Assembly (NCBI RefSeq): GCF_014651875.1
Contig: NZ_BMXS01000010.1
Coordinates: 94,899-158,898, forward strand
DNA length: 64,000 bases
Direction of reading: 5' to 3'
Source of the DNA: Litchfieldella qijiaojingensis
Lineage (GTDB): Bacteria; Pseudomonadota; Gammaproteobacteria; Pseudomonadales; Halomonadaceae
This document shows, in pieces, positions 31,264 to 39,726 of this stretch. The stretch's first letter is position 1, and each line of letters opens with the position of its first letter. Made by a program: the position numbers and the translations under genes. Below the pieces are notes generated by a model. That model was not told where the DNA came from, did not search any database, and saw nothing but the letters and a program-made list of their open reading frames with translations.

Positions 31264-31270
31264 CATGTCA

Positions 31271-31302
31271 ACGCCTCATCCGCTTGCGGATGGGGCGTTT
31301 TT
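31271..31302 (+). terminator. Rho-independent terminator after small gene A
   Basis: ACGCCTCATCCG pairs with CGGATGGGGCGT (12 bp, one G-T) around CTTG and is followed by TTTTT. It ends the nrdAB-small gene transcript. Confidence 0.92.
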
Positions 31303-31372
31303 CATGGACCCCGGGCAGCGTCCACCGCCCGGGCGACGCCTCTCTCCAGAGGCATCAACTGAGGGCAATCCG

Positions 31373-31690
31373 ATGCATGCAATCCATGAAAGCGGCACAC
31401 ATCGCAACGCCCAGGCGTGGCAGTCGGCCCTGGACCGCGCCCTGGCGGCCCATGACGACGAAGTCGCCCTGGCCCACTACTCGCATGTGGCCAACGCCTT
31501 TCCCGCGTCGTCTCCCAATCCCTACGCCCGCGAGCATCCCCTGCTCGACTATCGTGAGCTGAAAGCCTGGGCGACGCTCCGGGGCTGGTACGTGCGACCG
31601 GCACCTGAGCGCGCCTCCCAAGAGGAGAAGTACCGTCCACCGGTTCGCTTCACCCGCCAGCCACGCGGCATGAACCAGCGCACACACTGA
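31373..31690 (+). CDS. Hypothetical protein, 105 residues
   Basis: Starts MHAIHESGTHRNAQAWQSAL. The N-terminal half looks helical (RALAAHDDEVALAHYSHVAN), with a polar C-terminal tail rich in Pro/Arg. No known domain recognised. A GAGGG site is upstream, and a terminator-like hairpin follows, both of which support a real gene. It lies between the nrdAB terminator and the Lrp-type gene. An ATG at 31166 in the same frame would run through copy A and the terminator and is unlikely. Confidence 0.6.
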   Translation: MHAIHESGTHRNAQAWQSALDRALAAHDDEVALAHYSHVANAFPASSPNPYAREHPLLDYRELKAWATLRGWYVRPAPERASQEEKYRPPVRFTRQPRGMNQRTH

Positions 31691-31714
31691 CCCACGGTGC
31701 CACCACCATCCCCA

Positions 31715-31737
31715 CCCCGCGGGCATCGCTCGCGGGG
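31715..31737 (+). terminator. Hairpin after the hypothetical gene
   Basis: CCCCGCG and CGCGGGG pair across a 9-base loop. There is no long T-run. It may serve both the hypothetical gene and the converging Lrp-type gene. Confidence 0.55.
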
Positions 31738-31806
31738 CGGAAGGCTCTATGCGTCGCCCTCTCTGGCGTTAGTTGGCCCTCGCCCGGAGTTCATGGACGA
31801 CTCCGA

Positions 31807-32298
31807 TCAGGTCAGGGAGTCGATGGGAACCGGCACCGTCACTTCGTCTTTCACGAGTTCCATCACCACGAAGGAGTGCGTCTGGTGAACATTCGGCAAC
31901 CTGCCAATCTGCTGACCGAGCACGGCACGATAATGCGCGATATCGTGGGTTCTCACCTTTAGCATGTAATCGAAATTTCCCGCCACCATATAGCAGCCTT
32001 GCACTTCGGGGATAAGACGTACCGCCTCATTGAATCTGTCGAGGGCGTCCTCGCTCGTCTTGTCCATTGTCACCAGCACGACCAGTACATGGCCCGCACC
32101 GAGTTGCTGTGGGTCCAGGTCGGCGCGATAGCCGCGGATGATGCCGGCCTGCTCGAGTCGACGTACGCGCTGTGCGCAAGGCGTCTTGGTGAGATTCACC
32201 CGGTTTGCCAACTCCACGATGGGGAGGCGTCCATGCTCCTGCAGTTGGTGCAGAATCCGGCGATCTATGCGGTCTATACGCTCCATCCTGTTAGCCAT
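31807..32298 (-). CDS. Lrp/AsnC-family transcriptional regulator
   Basis: 163 residues: an N-terminal HTH (IDRIDRRILHQLQEHGRLPIVE, LTKTPCAQRVRRLEQAGIIRGY) and a C-terminal RAM/AsnC ligand domain (VLVVLVTMDKTSEDAL, VQGCYMVAGNFDYMLKVRT). The wording TPCAQRVRRLE and GAGHVLVVLVT recalls the PutR/BkdR subgroup, which senses proline or branched-chain amino acids. It is transcribed away from the NhaC-family gene and is the natural candidate to control it. The ligand cannot be read from the sequence. Confidence 0.88.
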   Translation of the reverse strand: MANRMERIDRIDRRILHQLQEHGRLPIVELANRVNLTKTPCAQRVRRLEQAGIIRGYRADLDPQQLGAGHVLVVLVTMDKTSEDALDRFNEAVRLIPEVQGCYMVAGNFDYMLKVRTHDIAHYRAVLGQQIGRLPNVHQTHSFVVMELVKDEVTVPVPIDSLT

Positions 32299-32657
32299 AT
32301 TGACTACTCATATCTTATTTTGAGGACAAAAGTAAACCATTTTACCGTTATTTGGAGCCAATTCCTAGCCAAAATGACTAACAATGAGCCCAGAGGGCTA
32401 CGGAGATAAAACAACGACAGTCAGATGGCAATGCGACTGCCCTCGACACACCGGTCACGGTGACATGCAAGCCCTCTGGGCGGGTGTCGCGATATCTGGC
32501 GGCAACAAGGAGGATACGAATGCCTGACAACAATTCATCAAGCGAATCCAGTTATCGACCCTTATCGATCGACGCCCGATCGATAAGGCTCGGGAAGCTG
32601 CGTATTGCTTAAGAAAGCAAAGCAAGCATAACGCACATCAACCCTAAGGTAATCGAC
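32299..32657. promoter_or_regulatory. Divergent control region lrp-type / nhaC-type with a 12-bp palindrome
   Basis: 359 bases without a gene. It contains an exact inverted repeat, CCTTATCGATCG (32560-32571) and CGATCGATAAGG (32577-32588), with a 5-base spacer, whose right end is 69 bases before the antiporter ATG. AT-rich tracts typical of Lrp-family targets are found at 32300-32420. The palindrome could be an operator or a leader hairpin. Confidence 0.6.
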
Positions 32658-34193
32658 ATGACAAGTCCAAAAGATCCAATAGTCTATAAACAGCCAAGCC
32701 TGATGCTGGCGCTCACCCCCGTCGTTCTGACGTTGCTGGTACTGGCGGTGCAGCTATTCTATTTCGGCGACTTCACTCCCCACATCCCGCTCGCCATTGG
32801 CCTAGCGATCACGGCGCTGGTCGGGGTCAAGCTTGGCTTCCGGTGGAAACAGATCGAAGAGGGCATCTTTCACGTCATCCACGTGTCCCTGCCCTCCGTC
32901 TCGGTGTTGATCTGCGTCGGCATGATCATCGGCGTGTGGATCGCCAGCGGCACCGTGCCGACACTCATCTATTACGGACTGACGATCCTCTCGCCAACCA
33001 TCTTCCTCGCTGCAGCCATGCTGCTCTGCTCGATCGTCTCGGTGTCGCTGGGCACCTCCTGGGGCACGGTCGGCACGGTGGGCCTCGCGCTGATGGGCAT
33101 TGGCGCGGGCTTTGACATCCCGATGTACTGGACCGCCGGGGCGGTGGTGTCGGGCGCCTTCTTCGGCGACAAGGTCTCGCCGCTGTCGGACACCACGAAC
33201 CTCGCCCCGGCCGTCACCGGCACGGATGTGTTCTCCCATATCAAGAACATGATGCCGACGACGATCCCGGCGATGCTGATCGCCTTTGTCATCTACCTGG
33301 TGGCGGGCTTCACCCTGATCGACGACGGTGCCGCCTCGTTCGACAGGATCAATGCCATCACCACCGCGCTGCAGGCGAACTTCACCATCTCGGCCTGGCT
33401 GCTGCTGCCGGCAGTGCTCGTGATCGTGCTCGCAGTCAAGCGGATGCCGCCCATACCGTCGCTGTTCGCCGGCGCCCTGTCCGGTGCAGTCACCGCCATG
33501 ATCGCTCAAGGTGTCGGCGTGCATGACCTGCTGACCTATGCCAATAGCGGTTATTCGATCGATACCGGCATCGGCGCCATTGACAGTTTGCTCAATCGCG
33601 GCGGCATCCAGTCGATGATGTGGACCATTTCACTGATTCTCATCGCCCTCGGCTTCGGCGGCGCGCTGGAAAAGACCGGCTGCCTGGAAACGATCATCCG
33701 AGCCATCATGACCAAGGTGCGCAGCTTCAAGGGTGTGCAGACAGCCGCGGTGTTCACCTCGGTGTCCACCAACCTGGTTGCCGGCGACCCGTACCTGTCG
33801 ATTGCCCTTCCCGGTCGCATGTACGCACCCACCTACCGGGGAATGGGGTATTCGACACTGAACCTGTCTCGCGCCATCGAGGAAGGCGGCACCCTCATCT
33901 CGCCACTGATTCCGTGGAATGCCGGCGGGGCCTTCGTGATCAGCGCCCTTGGACTCGGCATCGTCGAGGGAAATGTCGAGAACCTGCTGTACATTCCGCT
34001 GGCCTTCGCCTGCTGGATGTCACCGGTGATTGGCCTGATCTATGCGCAGACCGGTTTATTCTCACCCCGCGCCAGCGAAGAAGAGCGGCGTCTCTGGCAG
34101 GCGCAGGGCGAAGCTGTCGCGACCCAGTCCGAGCTAGGTGCCGCCGGTCAGGCCAGCGAAGAGCCCGTTGCAAGCCCAAGGCCGTCGAGCTGA
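32658..34193 (+). CDS. NhaC-family Na+/H+ antiporter-type transporter
   Basis: 511 residues with about eleven to twelve hydrophobic segments. NhaC-family signatures are GTSWGTVGTVGLALMGIG, GDKVSPLSDTTNLAP and the C-terminal half ISPLIPWNAGGAF. The family includes Na+/H+ antiporters and substrate-coupled members (malate/lactate MleN, methionine MetT). The divergent Lrp-type regulator suggests an amino-acid-linked substrate rather than plain Na+ export, but this is inference. The C-terminal 40 residues are a polar Ala/Glu/Ser-rich tail. It ends in a strong terminator. Confidence 0.85.
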   Translation: MTSPKDPIVYKQPSLMLALTPVVLTLLVLAVQLFYFGDFTPHIPLAIGLAITALVGVKLGFRWKQIEEGIFHVIHVSLPSVSVLICVGMIIGVWIASGTVPTLIYYGLTILSPTIFLAAAMLLCSIVSVSLGTSWGTVGTVGLALMGIGAGFDIPMYWTAGAVVSGAFFGDKVSPLSDTTNLAPAVTGTDVFSHIKNMMPTTIPAMLIAFVIYLVAGFTLIDDGAASFDRINAITTALQANFTISAWLLLPAVLVIVLAVKRMPPIPSLFAGALSGAVTAMIAQGVGVHDLLTYANSGYSIDTGIGAIDSLLNRGGIQSMMWTISLILIALGFGGALEKTGCLETIIRAIMTKVRSFKGVQTAAVFTSVSTNLVAGDPYLSIALPGRMYAPTYRGMGYSTLNLSRAIEEGGTLISPLIPWNAGGAFVISALGLGIVEGNVENLLYIPLAFACWMSPVIGLIYAQTGLFSPRASEEERRLWQAQGEAVATQSELGAAGQASEEPVASPRPSS

Positions 34194-34243
34194 CACCGTC
34201 CGCATAACGCCTGGTCCCGTCGTGATGGCGGAATCAAAAGATC

Positions 34244-34274
34244 ACGCCCCGCCCGGTTCTCCCGGGCGGGGCGT
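34244..34274 (+). terminator. Rho-independent terminator of the NhaC-family gene
   Basis: CGCCCCGCCCG pairs with CGGGCGGGGCG (11 bp, extended by an A-T pair) and is followed by TTGTT. Confidence 0.88.
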
Positions 34275-34284
34275 TGTTCATGCA

Positions 34285-34306
34285 CGCTGAGCTGGGATTG
34301 ATCGTG
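34285..34306 (+). repeat. 22-bp direct repeat, displaced nrdB 3' end
   Basis: Identical to the last bases of nrdB and the first bases after its stop, but with no nrdB reading frame around it. It precedes small gene B at about the same distance (44 versus 40 bases) as the true nrdB end precedes small gene A. Confidence 0.9.
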
Positions 34307-34350
34307 ACTGGCGAGAGGATTAAGGTGAGGTAAACAAGGAGGAGCTTACG

Positions 34351-34464
34351 ATGACGGAAAGCAAAAGCGTAATAAAGCGAGTCTATGTACCCACGCATGT
34401 ACGCGATCTTCCTAACGGGGAAAAGATCAAGATCCCCGGCCACTACAAGCCCCCCTCGCAGTAA
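34351..34464 (+). CDS. Unrecognised 37-residue protein, copy B
   Basis: Reads MTESKSVIKRVYVPTHVRDL, then PNGEKIKIPGHYKPPSQ. An AAGGAGG ribosome site lies 7 bases before the ATG, and a terminator follows. It has the same length as copy A. The central bases coding VYVPTH-RDLPNGEK are almost unchanged, whereas flanks differ at synonymous sites. It is preceded by the displaced nrdB tail. Function unknown. Confidence 0.72.
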   Translation: MTESKSVIKRVYVPTHVRDLPNGEKIKIPGHYKPPSQ

Positions 34465-34475
34465 CGTCTCACCTG

Positions 34476-34502
34476 CCCCACCCGGAAACGGGTGGGGGTT
34501 TT
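34476..34502 (+). terminator. Rho-independent terminator after small gene B
   Basis: CCCCACCCG and CGGGTGGGG pair around a GAAA tetraloop and are followed by GTTTT. Confidence 0.92.
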
Positions 34503-34528
34503 CCTGCTTAGCAGCACGGCGATCTCCC

Positions 34529-35275
34529 TCACCCCGCCTCCAGGGCAATGGCGAATCGACCTTCGAAACCTTCCTTGCTCTCGGTCAATGACAAGATCAA
34601 CTCATCTCCTCCACTGCGCTGGTAGATACCGTCCCTGTCATTACGCACGTCGCGCTGCCCCTTCTCCGCGTATGGAGGCTGGGAATGGACCCGGTCCGTG
34701 AGGGCGTCGTCGAAATAGAGCTGCGAAGTGAACTCCAGGCCGCGCTCGGCTCCCGGCTCGGTGCGGATCTTGAAGTGGATGTGTACCGTGCGCCCCGGAT
34801 ACCAGCCGGGGTAGATCGTCACGAAACGCGCAAGCCCCTCGCTGTCAGTCACCTGGTACCCGCGCAGGAATGCCTGTCCGCGGCTGTCGAACCGCCCGGC
34901 GAAGTCGCGCACCCCGGAATAGACGCCCAGGGCATCGCACTGCCAGAGGTCAACCACGGCGCCCGGCAGCGGAGTACAGGCCCCGCCCTCGAGACGTGAG
35001 ACCTGGAACGTGAGGGTCAGCGGCACCCCCGGCTTACGAGTGCCATCCGCCGGGTCCACGCGAATGTCGCTGCGCTCCAGGCCGGTATCCACGAAATAGG
35101 GGCCTTCCGTCTGGCTAGGCCTGACCACGCAGGTACTCGTATCGTCGTCAGCCACCGTATCGGCCGCTCGTACCCCGCCACCCCACCATGCGGTAACGGC
35201 AGCCGCCCCGGCCAGACGCAGCATCTGGCGCCGGCTCAGATCCCGAAGACCCGTTATCGTGCCCCACTTGGCCAT
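34529..35275 (-). CDS. Tat-exported intradiol ring-cleavage dioxygenase
   Basis: 248 residues. The N-terminus has a twin-arginine signal (SRRQMLRLAGAAAV) and an Ala-rich core. The mature part matches the intradiol dioxygenase fold (protocatechuate 3,4-dioxygenase / hydroxyquinol dioxygenase type): TEGPYF, LPGAVVDLWQCDALGVYSG, and YPGWYPGRTVHIHFK, which carries the Tyr and two His ligands of Fe(III). An exported dioxygenase would act on catechols in the periplasm. The ATG at 35275 was chosen because upstream codons lack any signal pattern. It is divergent from the RND efflux operon. Confidence 0.87.
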   Translation of the reverse strand: MAKWGTITGLRDLSRRQMLRLAGAAAVTAWWGGGVRAADTVADDDTSTCVVRPSQTEGPYFVDTGLERSDIRVDPADGTRKPGVPLTLTFQVSRLEGGACTPLPGAVVDLWQCDALGVYSGVRDFAGRFDSRGQAFLRGYQVTDSEGLARFVTIYPGWYPGRTVHIHFKIRTEPGAERGLEFTSQLYFDDALTDRVHSQPPYAEKGQRDVRNDRDGIYQRSGGDELILSLTESKEGFEGRFAIALEAG

Positions 35276-35504
35276 CTGATAACTCCTCGAAATTCGCTTT
35301 CTATAGCGTAGACCGCCTTGCCCATGAGAGGCCCGAGCAACTCGCCCATGAAAGAAACCTGGGCAACTGGTGCCCAAATCGATCAATTCAGAACAGTCCG
35401 ATAAGCTCGACATTGACGATTTAATCAAATGATTAATAAAATCCAAGACTCGCACTGGGGCGCATCCCTGGCCTCCTCCCTTCGGGTCATCGAGGACTGC
35501 ACGC
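35276..35504. promoter_or_regulatory. Divergent promoter region, dioxygenase / RND operon
   Basis: 229 bases between divergent starts. A notably AT-rich part around 35395-35440 (TTAATCAAATGATTAATAAAA) holds an ATTAATCAAATGATTAAT-like imperfect palindrome, a plausible target for the TetR regulator encoded at the operon end. Confidence 0.45.
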
Positions 35505-36626
35505 ATGTGGTCGAACCGCTCACTGCCCGTACTTCTGCTGCTGGGCTATCTGGCACTGCTGGCCACCGGCTGTACCGCCGAGAGCGAGGAGCCCCCGAAA
35601 CTCGCCCGGGTGGTGGATACCTATGTCGTGCAGCCCGCGAACGGCCTCTCCATCACGACTTTCTCCGGCCGGATCCAGGCTGCGGAGAAGACCTCGCTGA
35701 GCTTTGAGATCTCCGGGAAGATCGAACGCATGGCGGTGGAGGTGGGGGATCGCTTCACTGCAGGCGACATCCTGGCGGAGCTCGACGAGGCACGCTACCA
35801 GCTGATCGTCAATCAACGCCGGGCCGAAGAGAACGAGGCCCGGGCACAGCGCCAGGAAAAACGTCAGGATTACACGCGCCAGGCCAGCCTCAGGGAAAAA
35901 GGATTCGTCAGCCAGGCCCACCTGGATGCCGCCAAGGCGGCGCTGGATACCGCCGAGTCGCAGTTTGCTTCAGCGGTGGCTGCACGGGAGCTGGCTGAAC
36001 GCGATCTGCGCATGACCACCCTTCGCGCCCCCTTCGATGGCTCGGTCAGTCAGCGGCATGTGGAACCCTCCGAGCGGGTCGGCGCCAATCAACCGGTGGT
36101 CGAAGTGATTTCCGAACGTGACGGCTTCGAGATGCATACCAGTGTTCCCGAAACCTTGGTCAGTGCGATTCCTCCAGGTTCGACGCACCGAGTCATCGTA
36201 CCCGCCCTGAGTGAAGCCTCGATACCTGCCACCATCCGGCATCTGGGTACCCAACCACAGTCATCCAACAACTACCCAGTGGTGCTGACCCTGGATGAGG
36301 CCCCGCCAGGCCTCCGCTCAGGCATGACGGCCCAAGTCGAGCTGTCGATCCACAAGCCTCAGGCAACCGGTGCACAAGCATCGCAGTGGCATATCCCGCT
36401 GACCGCGCTGGTATATGACACCAAAGGTAGCGCTCACGTACTGCGGGTGACGGATGCCATGCGCCTCGAGCGCGTCGCGGTCGAGGTCGCCTCGGTCGAC
36501 GACGGTGTCGCCGCCATTCGTGGCGAACTGGCATCCGGAGAACGAATCGTGGCCCGCGGCGCCGAGTTCGTCAGCGAGGGGGAAACCGTCAGCCTGCTTG
36601 GCCAGGGACCGGAGCGCTACAACTGA
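35505..36626 (+). CDS. RND efflux periplasmic adaptor (membrane fusion) lipoprotein
   Basis: 373 residues, with a signal peptide ending LATGC (Cys23 lipidated). The core has FSGRIQAAEKTSLSFEISGK, the lipoyl-type block, a coiled-coil hairpin (about 95-160, rich in Ala/Glu/Gln/Arg) and a beta-barrel part with TTLRAPFDGSVSQRHV. The adaptor joins the inner-membrane RND pump to an outer-membrane channel, which is not encoded here. A GAGGA site precedes the ATG. The gene is 7 bases from the pump gene. Confidence 0.92.
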   Translation: MWSNRSLPVLLLLGYLALLATGCTAESEEPPKLARVVDTYVVQPANGLSITTFSGRIQAAEKTSLSFEISGKIERMAVEVGDRFTAGDILAELDEARYQLIVNQRRAEENEARAQRQEKRQDYTRQASLREKGFVSQAHLDAAKAALDTAESQFASAVAARELAERDLRMTTLRAPFDGSVSQRHVEPSERVGANQPVVEVISERDGFEMHTSVPETLVSAIPPGSTHRVIVPALSEASIPATIRHLGTQPQSSNNYPVVLTLDEAPPGLRSGMTAQVELSIHKPQATGAQASQWHIPLTALVYDTKGSAHVLRVTDAMRLERVAVEVASVDDGVAAIRGELASGERIVARGAEFVSEGETVSLLGQGPERYN

Positions 36627-36633
36627 GGGACGC

Positions 36634-39600
36634 ATGAACCTGTCGCAGATCGCCTATCGCCGCCGCCCCGTCTTTTATCTGGCCACTCTGGTCGCCATGC
36701 TCTATGGCGTGGTCAGCTACTTCACCCTCCCGGCACGTGAAGACCCCAAGATCACCATTCGCGAAGCGGTGGTGAGTACGGCCTACCCTGGGCTGCCGGC
36801 GGAACAGGTGGAAGAGAACATTACCAAGCCCCTGGAAGAGAGCATCCGTTCGATTGGAGAAGTCGAGGAAATCCGCTCGACCTCGATGCGCGGACGTTCG
36901 ATCCTGCATGTGGAAATCCAGGACCGCTATTTCAACTTGGATCAGATCTGGGACGAGGTACGCAAGAAAGTCGAGTCGGTGCGTCCCAACCTCCCTGCGG
37001 GCACCCAGGACCCGGTCATCGACGACGATTTCGGCGATGTGGCGGTGGTCACGGCGGCACTCACCGCCGACGACTTTCCGCAGGCCGAGCAGCAGGAAAT
37101 CGCCGAGCACATCCGCGCCGCACTCTATGCCACCGAGGGCACCAAGAGCGTCGAACTGATCGGCGTGCAGCCCGAGCGTATCTTCATCGACATTTCCGAA
37201 GCCAAGCTAGCCGAGCTGGGGCTGGCACCCTCCGATCTGGCCGCGCAGATCCAGAAGCGCAATATCTTCCCGCCAGGGGGCGTACTGGAAGCCGGCGAAC
37301 AGCGCCTGGCACTACAGGTCACTGGCGAGTTCGACCGCGTGGAAACATTGGGCGACACCGAGATCCGCCTGCCGGACGCCGGTGGTACGCTACGTTTGCG
37401 CGATCTCGGCGAGATCAGCCGCGGCTATGTCGATCCCATCGACAAGCCGGCCTATTTCAACGGCAAGCAGGCAATTGTCTTTGCGATCTCCATGCTCGAT
37501 GGCGTCAGCGTTCTCGACTACGGCCGGGCGATAAAGACACGCATCGACGAGCTGCAAGCGCCCCTGCCGGCGGGCTACCGTCTCGAGATCATGACCTTCC
37601 AGCCCACCCAAGTCGCCAACGCCGTCTACGGCGTGACCTCGAGCGTGCTGCAGACCTTGGGCATCGTGCTGGCGGTGGTGATCCTGTTCCTGGGGCTGCG
37701 AACCGGACTGATCGTCGGCTCCATCATTCCCGCCGTGATGCTGGTGACTCTGGCCATCATGGGCCTGTTGGACGTGACCCTGCAGCGTGCCAGCCTCGCC
37801 ACGCTGGTAATCGCGCTGGGACTGCTGGTCGACAACGCCATCGTCATTGCCGAGGATTTCAAGACTCGCCTGGAGACTGGCAGCCAACGTGACCAGGCGC
37901 TGCGGGAGACAGGCAAGGAACTGGCGATTCCCCTGCTGTCATCGACGCTGACCACCATTCTGGTGTTTCTGCCCCTGATGCTCGCCCAGCATGTGTCCGG
38001 AGAGTACACCCGCTCGATCTCCATCGTCATCGCCATCACTCTCCTGAGCTCCTGGTTCCTGTCGCTGACCGTCACGCCCGCGCTGTGCCACCGCTTCCTC
38101 AAGGCACCGACAGGGACCGGCAATGACACACCGGCGTCCAATGTCTCCGACCGGATGTTCCAGGGCATCTCGCGGCGTTACGCCTGGCTGCTGCGGCGCG
38201 TACTCAGGCACCGCGTATTGTTCCTGGGCGTCATGGCGCTGGCCCTGGTGTCAGGCGTGGCGATGATGCAGGCGGTACCCAAGAAGTTCTTCCCTGACTC
38301 GGATCGCAACCAGGTCCTGGTATATGTCGACTTTCCTTCCGATATCGCGGCAAGCGAAGCGGACCGCAAGCTACAGTGGCTCAGCCGGGAACTGCAGCAG
38401 GCACCGGCCCTGAACGAGGATGTCACCAGCATCGCCGCCTACGCGGGATTCGGCGGCCCGCGCTTCGTGCTATCGCTGACCCCGATCGACCCAGCTCCCA
38501 ACAAGGGATTCATGGTGCTCAATGTCGCCGACCGCAACCGGGTCGATCATGTGATCGACTCGACACGCGCGTTCTTCGCCAGCGAGTACCCCGACGTGTC
38601 GCCACAGGTCACCAAGATGTTCCTGGGACCATCGGACAGCAGCCTGCTGGAGGTGCAGGTCAAAGGCCCCGACCGGGACGTACTGTATGAAACGGCCAAG
38701 GAGGTCGAAGCCATCCTGGCCAGCCTCGACGGTGCTATCGATATCCGCCAGAGCTGGGAAGCCCGGATTCCCTCGCTGCGCATCGAGGTGGACCAGGTGC
38801 GGGCACGCCAGGCCGGCATCACCTCGGAGGACATCGCGAACTCATTGCAGAGTGCCATCGACGGCTACCACCTGAGCCACTTCCGTGACGGCGACGATAT
38901 CATTCCGGTGATGCTGCGCTACGCCGAGGAAGACCGCTCGAGCCTGCAGCGACTCAAGTCGCTGACCATCTACCCGCTCGACTCGCCGGGCGATGGGGTA
39001 ACGCTCAACCAGGTAGCGTCCATCGAACTCGACAACGGCTACTACCGCATCGACCGCGAAAACCTGGTGCGCACCATCACCATCGAAGGACGCAACCGCT
39101 ACCTGACAGCCGAGGACATGGTGCCGCGCCTGACGCCACGACTGTCCGAGCTGGAGGCGCGCCTGCCGCCAGGGCACTGGATCGAGTTCGACGGTGTGGT
39201 GGTCGAATCCACCGAGGGACAGGCGGCGCTGCAAGCCTACCTACCTATCTGTCTGGGGTTGATCTTCATCCTGCTAGTGGCGCAGTTCAATTCATTCAAG
39301 CGCCCACTGCTGATCGTCGCCACCATTCCGCTGGTCATCACCGGCGTCGCCCTGGGGTTGCTGACGATGCGCGCCGATTTCGGCTTCATGGTGCTGCTGG
39401 GCATTTATAGTCTGGCGGGTATCATCATCAATAATGCGATCGTGCTGATCGATCGCATCGATATCGAGCGAAACGAGCCTGGACAGGATGCCTTGGAGGC
39501 CGTGGTCAAGGCCTCGGAGAGACGCCTGCGGCCGATCCTGATGTCGGCCGCCACCACGATTCTCGGCTTCCTGCCACTGATTGTCGGTCGTGACCCGCTG

Positions 39601-39726
39601 TTCTACGGGATGGCCAGCGCCATGGCTTTCGGGCTCGGCATGGGCACCCTCATGAGCCTGGGAGTGGTGCCGGTACTGTACACTTACTTCTTCGGCATCG
39701 GCACGCGGCCACAAGCCGCCGAGTGA
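36634..39726 (+). CDS. RND-family efflux pump, inner-membrane subunit
   Basis: 1030 residues with the AcrB/HAE1 layout: one N-terminal membrane segment, a large periplasmic loop, six segments, a second loop and five segments. It starts MNLSQIAYRRRPVFYLATLV. Segment 4 has GLLVDNAIVIAEDF, where AcrB has two adjacent Asp residues and this one has Asp-Asn, as in several RND subgroups. The C-terminal half has YSLAGIIINNAIVLIDRI. Substrate is unknown; the neighbouring exported dioxygenase hints at aromatic compounds. Confidence 0.93.
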   Translation: MNLSQIAYRRRPVFYLATLVAMLYGVVSYFTLPAREDPKITIREAVVSTAYPGLPAEQVEENITKPLEESIRSIGEVEEIRSTSMRGRSILHVEIQDRYFNLDQIWDEVRKKVESVRPNLPAGTQDPVIDDDFGDVAVVTAALTADDFPQAEQQEIAEHIRAALYATEGTKSVELIGVQPERIFIDISEAKLAELGLAPSDLAAQIQKRNIFPPGGVLEAGEQRLALQVTGEFDRVETLGDTEIRLPDAGGTLRLRDLGEISRGYVDPIDKPAYFNGKQAIVFAISMLDGVSVLDYGRAIKTRIDELQAPLPAGYRLEIMTFQPTQVANAVYGVTSSVLQTLGIVLAVVILFLGLRTGLIVGSIIPAVMLVTLAIMGLLDVTLQRASLATLVIALGLLVDNAIVIAEDFKTRLETGSQRDQALRETGKELAIPLLSSTLTTILVFLPLMLAQHVSGEYTRSISIVIAITLLSSWFLSLTVTPALCHRFLKAPTGTGNDTPASNVSDRMFQGISRRYAWLLRRVLRHRVLFLGVMALALVSGVAMMQAVPKKFFPDSDRNQVLVYVDFPSDIAASEADRKLQWLSRELQQAPALNEDVTSIAAYAGFGGPRFVLSLTPIDPAPNKGFMVLNVADRNRVDHVIDSTRAFFASEYPDVSPQVTKMFLGPSDSSLLEVQVKGPDRDVLYETAKEVEAILASLDGAIDIRQSWEARIPSLRIEVDQVRARQAGITSEDIANSLQSAIDGYHLSHFRDGDDIIPVMLRYAEEDRSSLQRLKSLTIYPLDSPGDGVTLNQVASIELDNGYYRIDRENLVRTITIEGRNRYLTAEDMVPRLTPRLSELEARLPPGHWIEFDGVVVESTEGQAALQAYLPICLGLIFILLVAQFNSFKRPLLIVATIPLVITGVALGLLTMRADFGFMVLLGIYSLAGIIINNAIVLIDRIDIERNEPGQDALEAVVKASERRLRPILMSAATTILGFLPLIVGRDPLFYGMASAMAFGLGMGTLMSLGVVPVLYTYFFGIGTRPQAAE

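Noticed and set aside
30397..31266. 289-codon minus-strand frame across the nrdB end and small gene A
   Set aside because: It is antisense to nrdB and has no recognisable domain; the similar short frame opposite small gene B simply reflects the duplication.
31166..31372. N-terminal extension of the 105-residue hypothetical protein
   Set aside because: It would read through small gene A in another frame and through a strong terminator hairpin.
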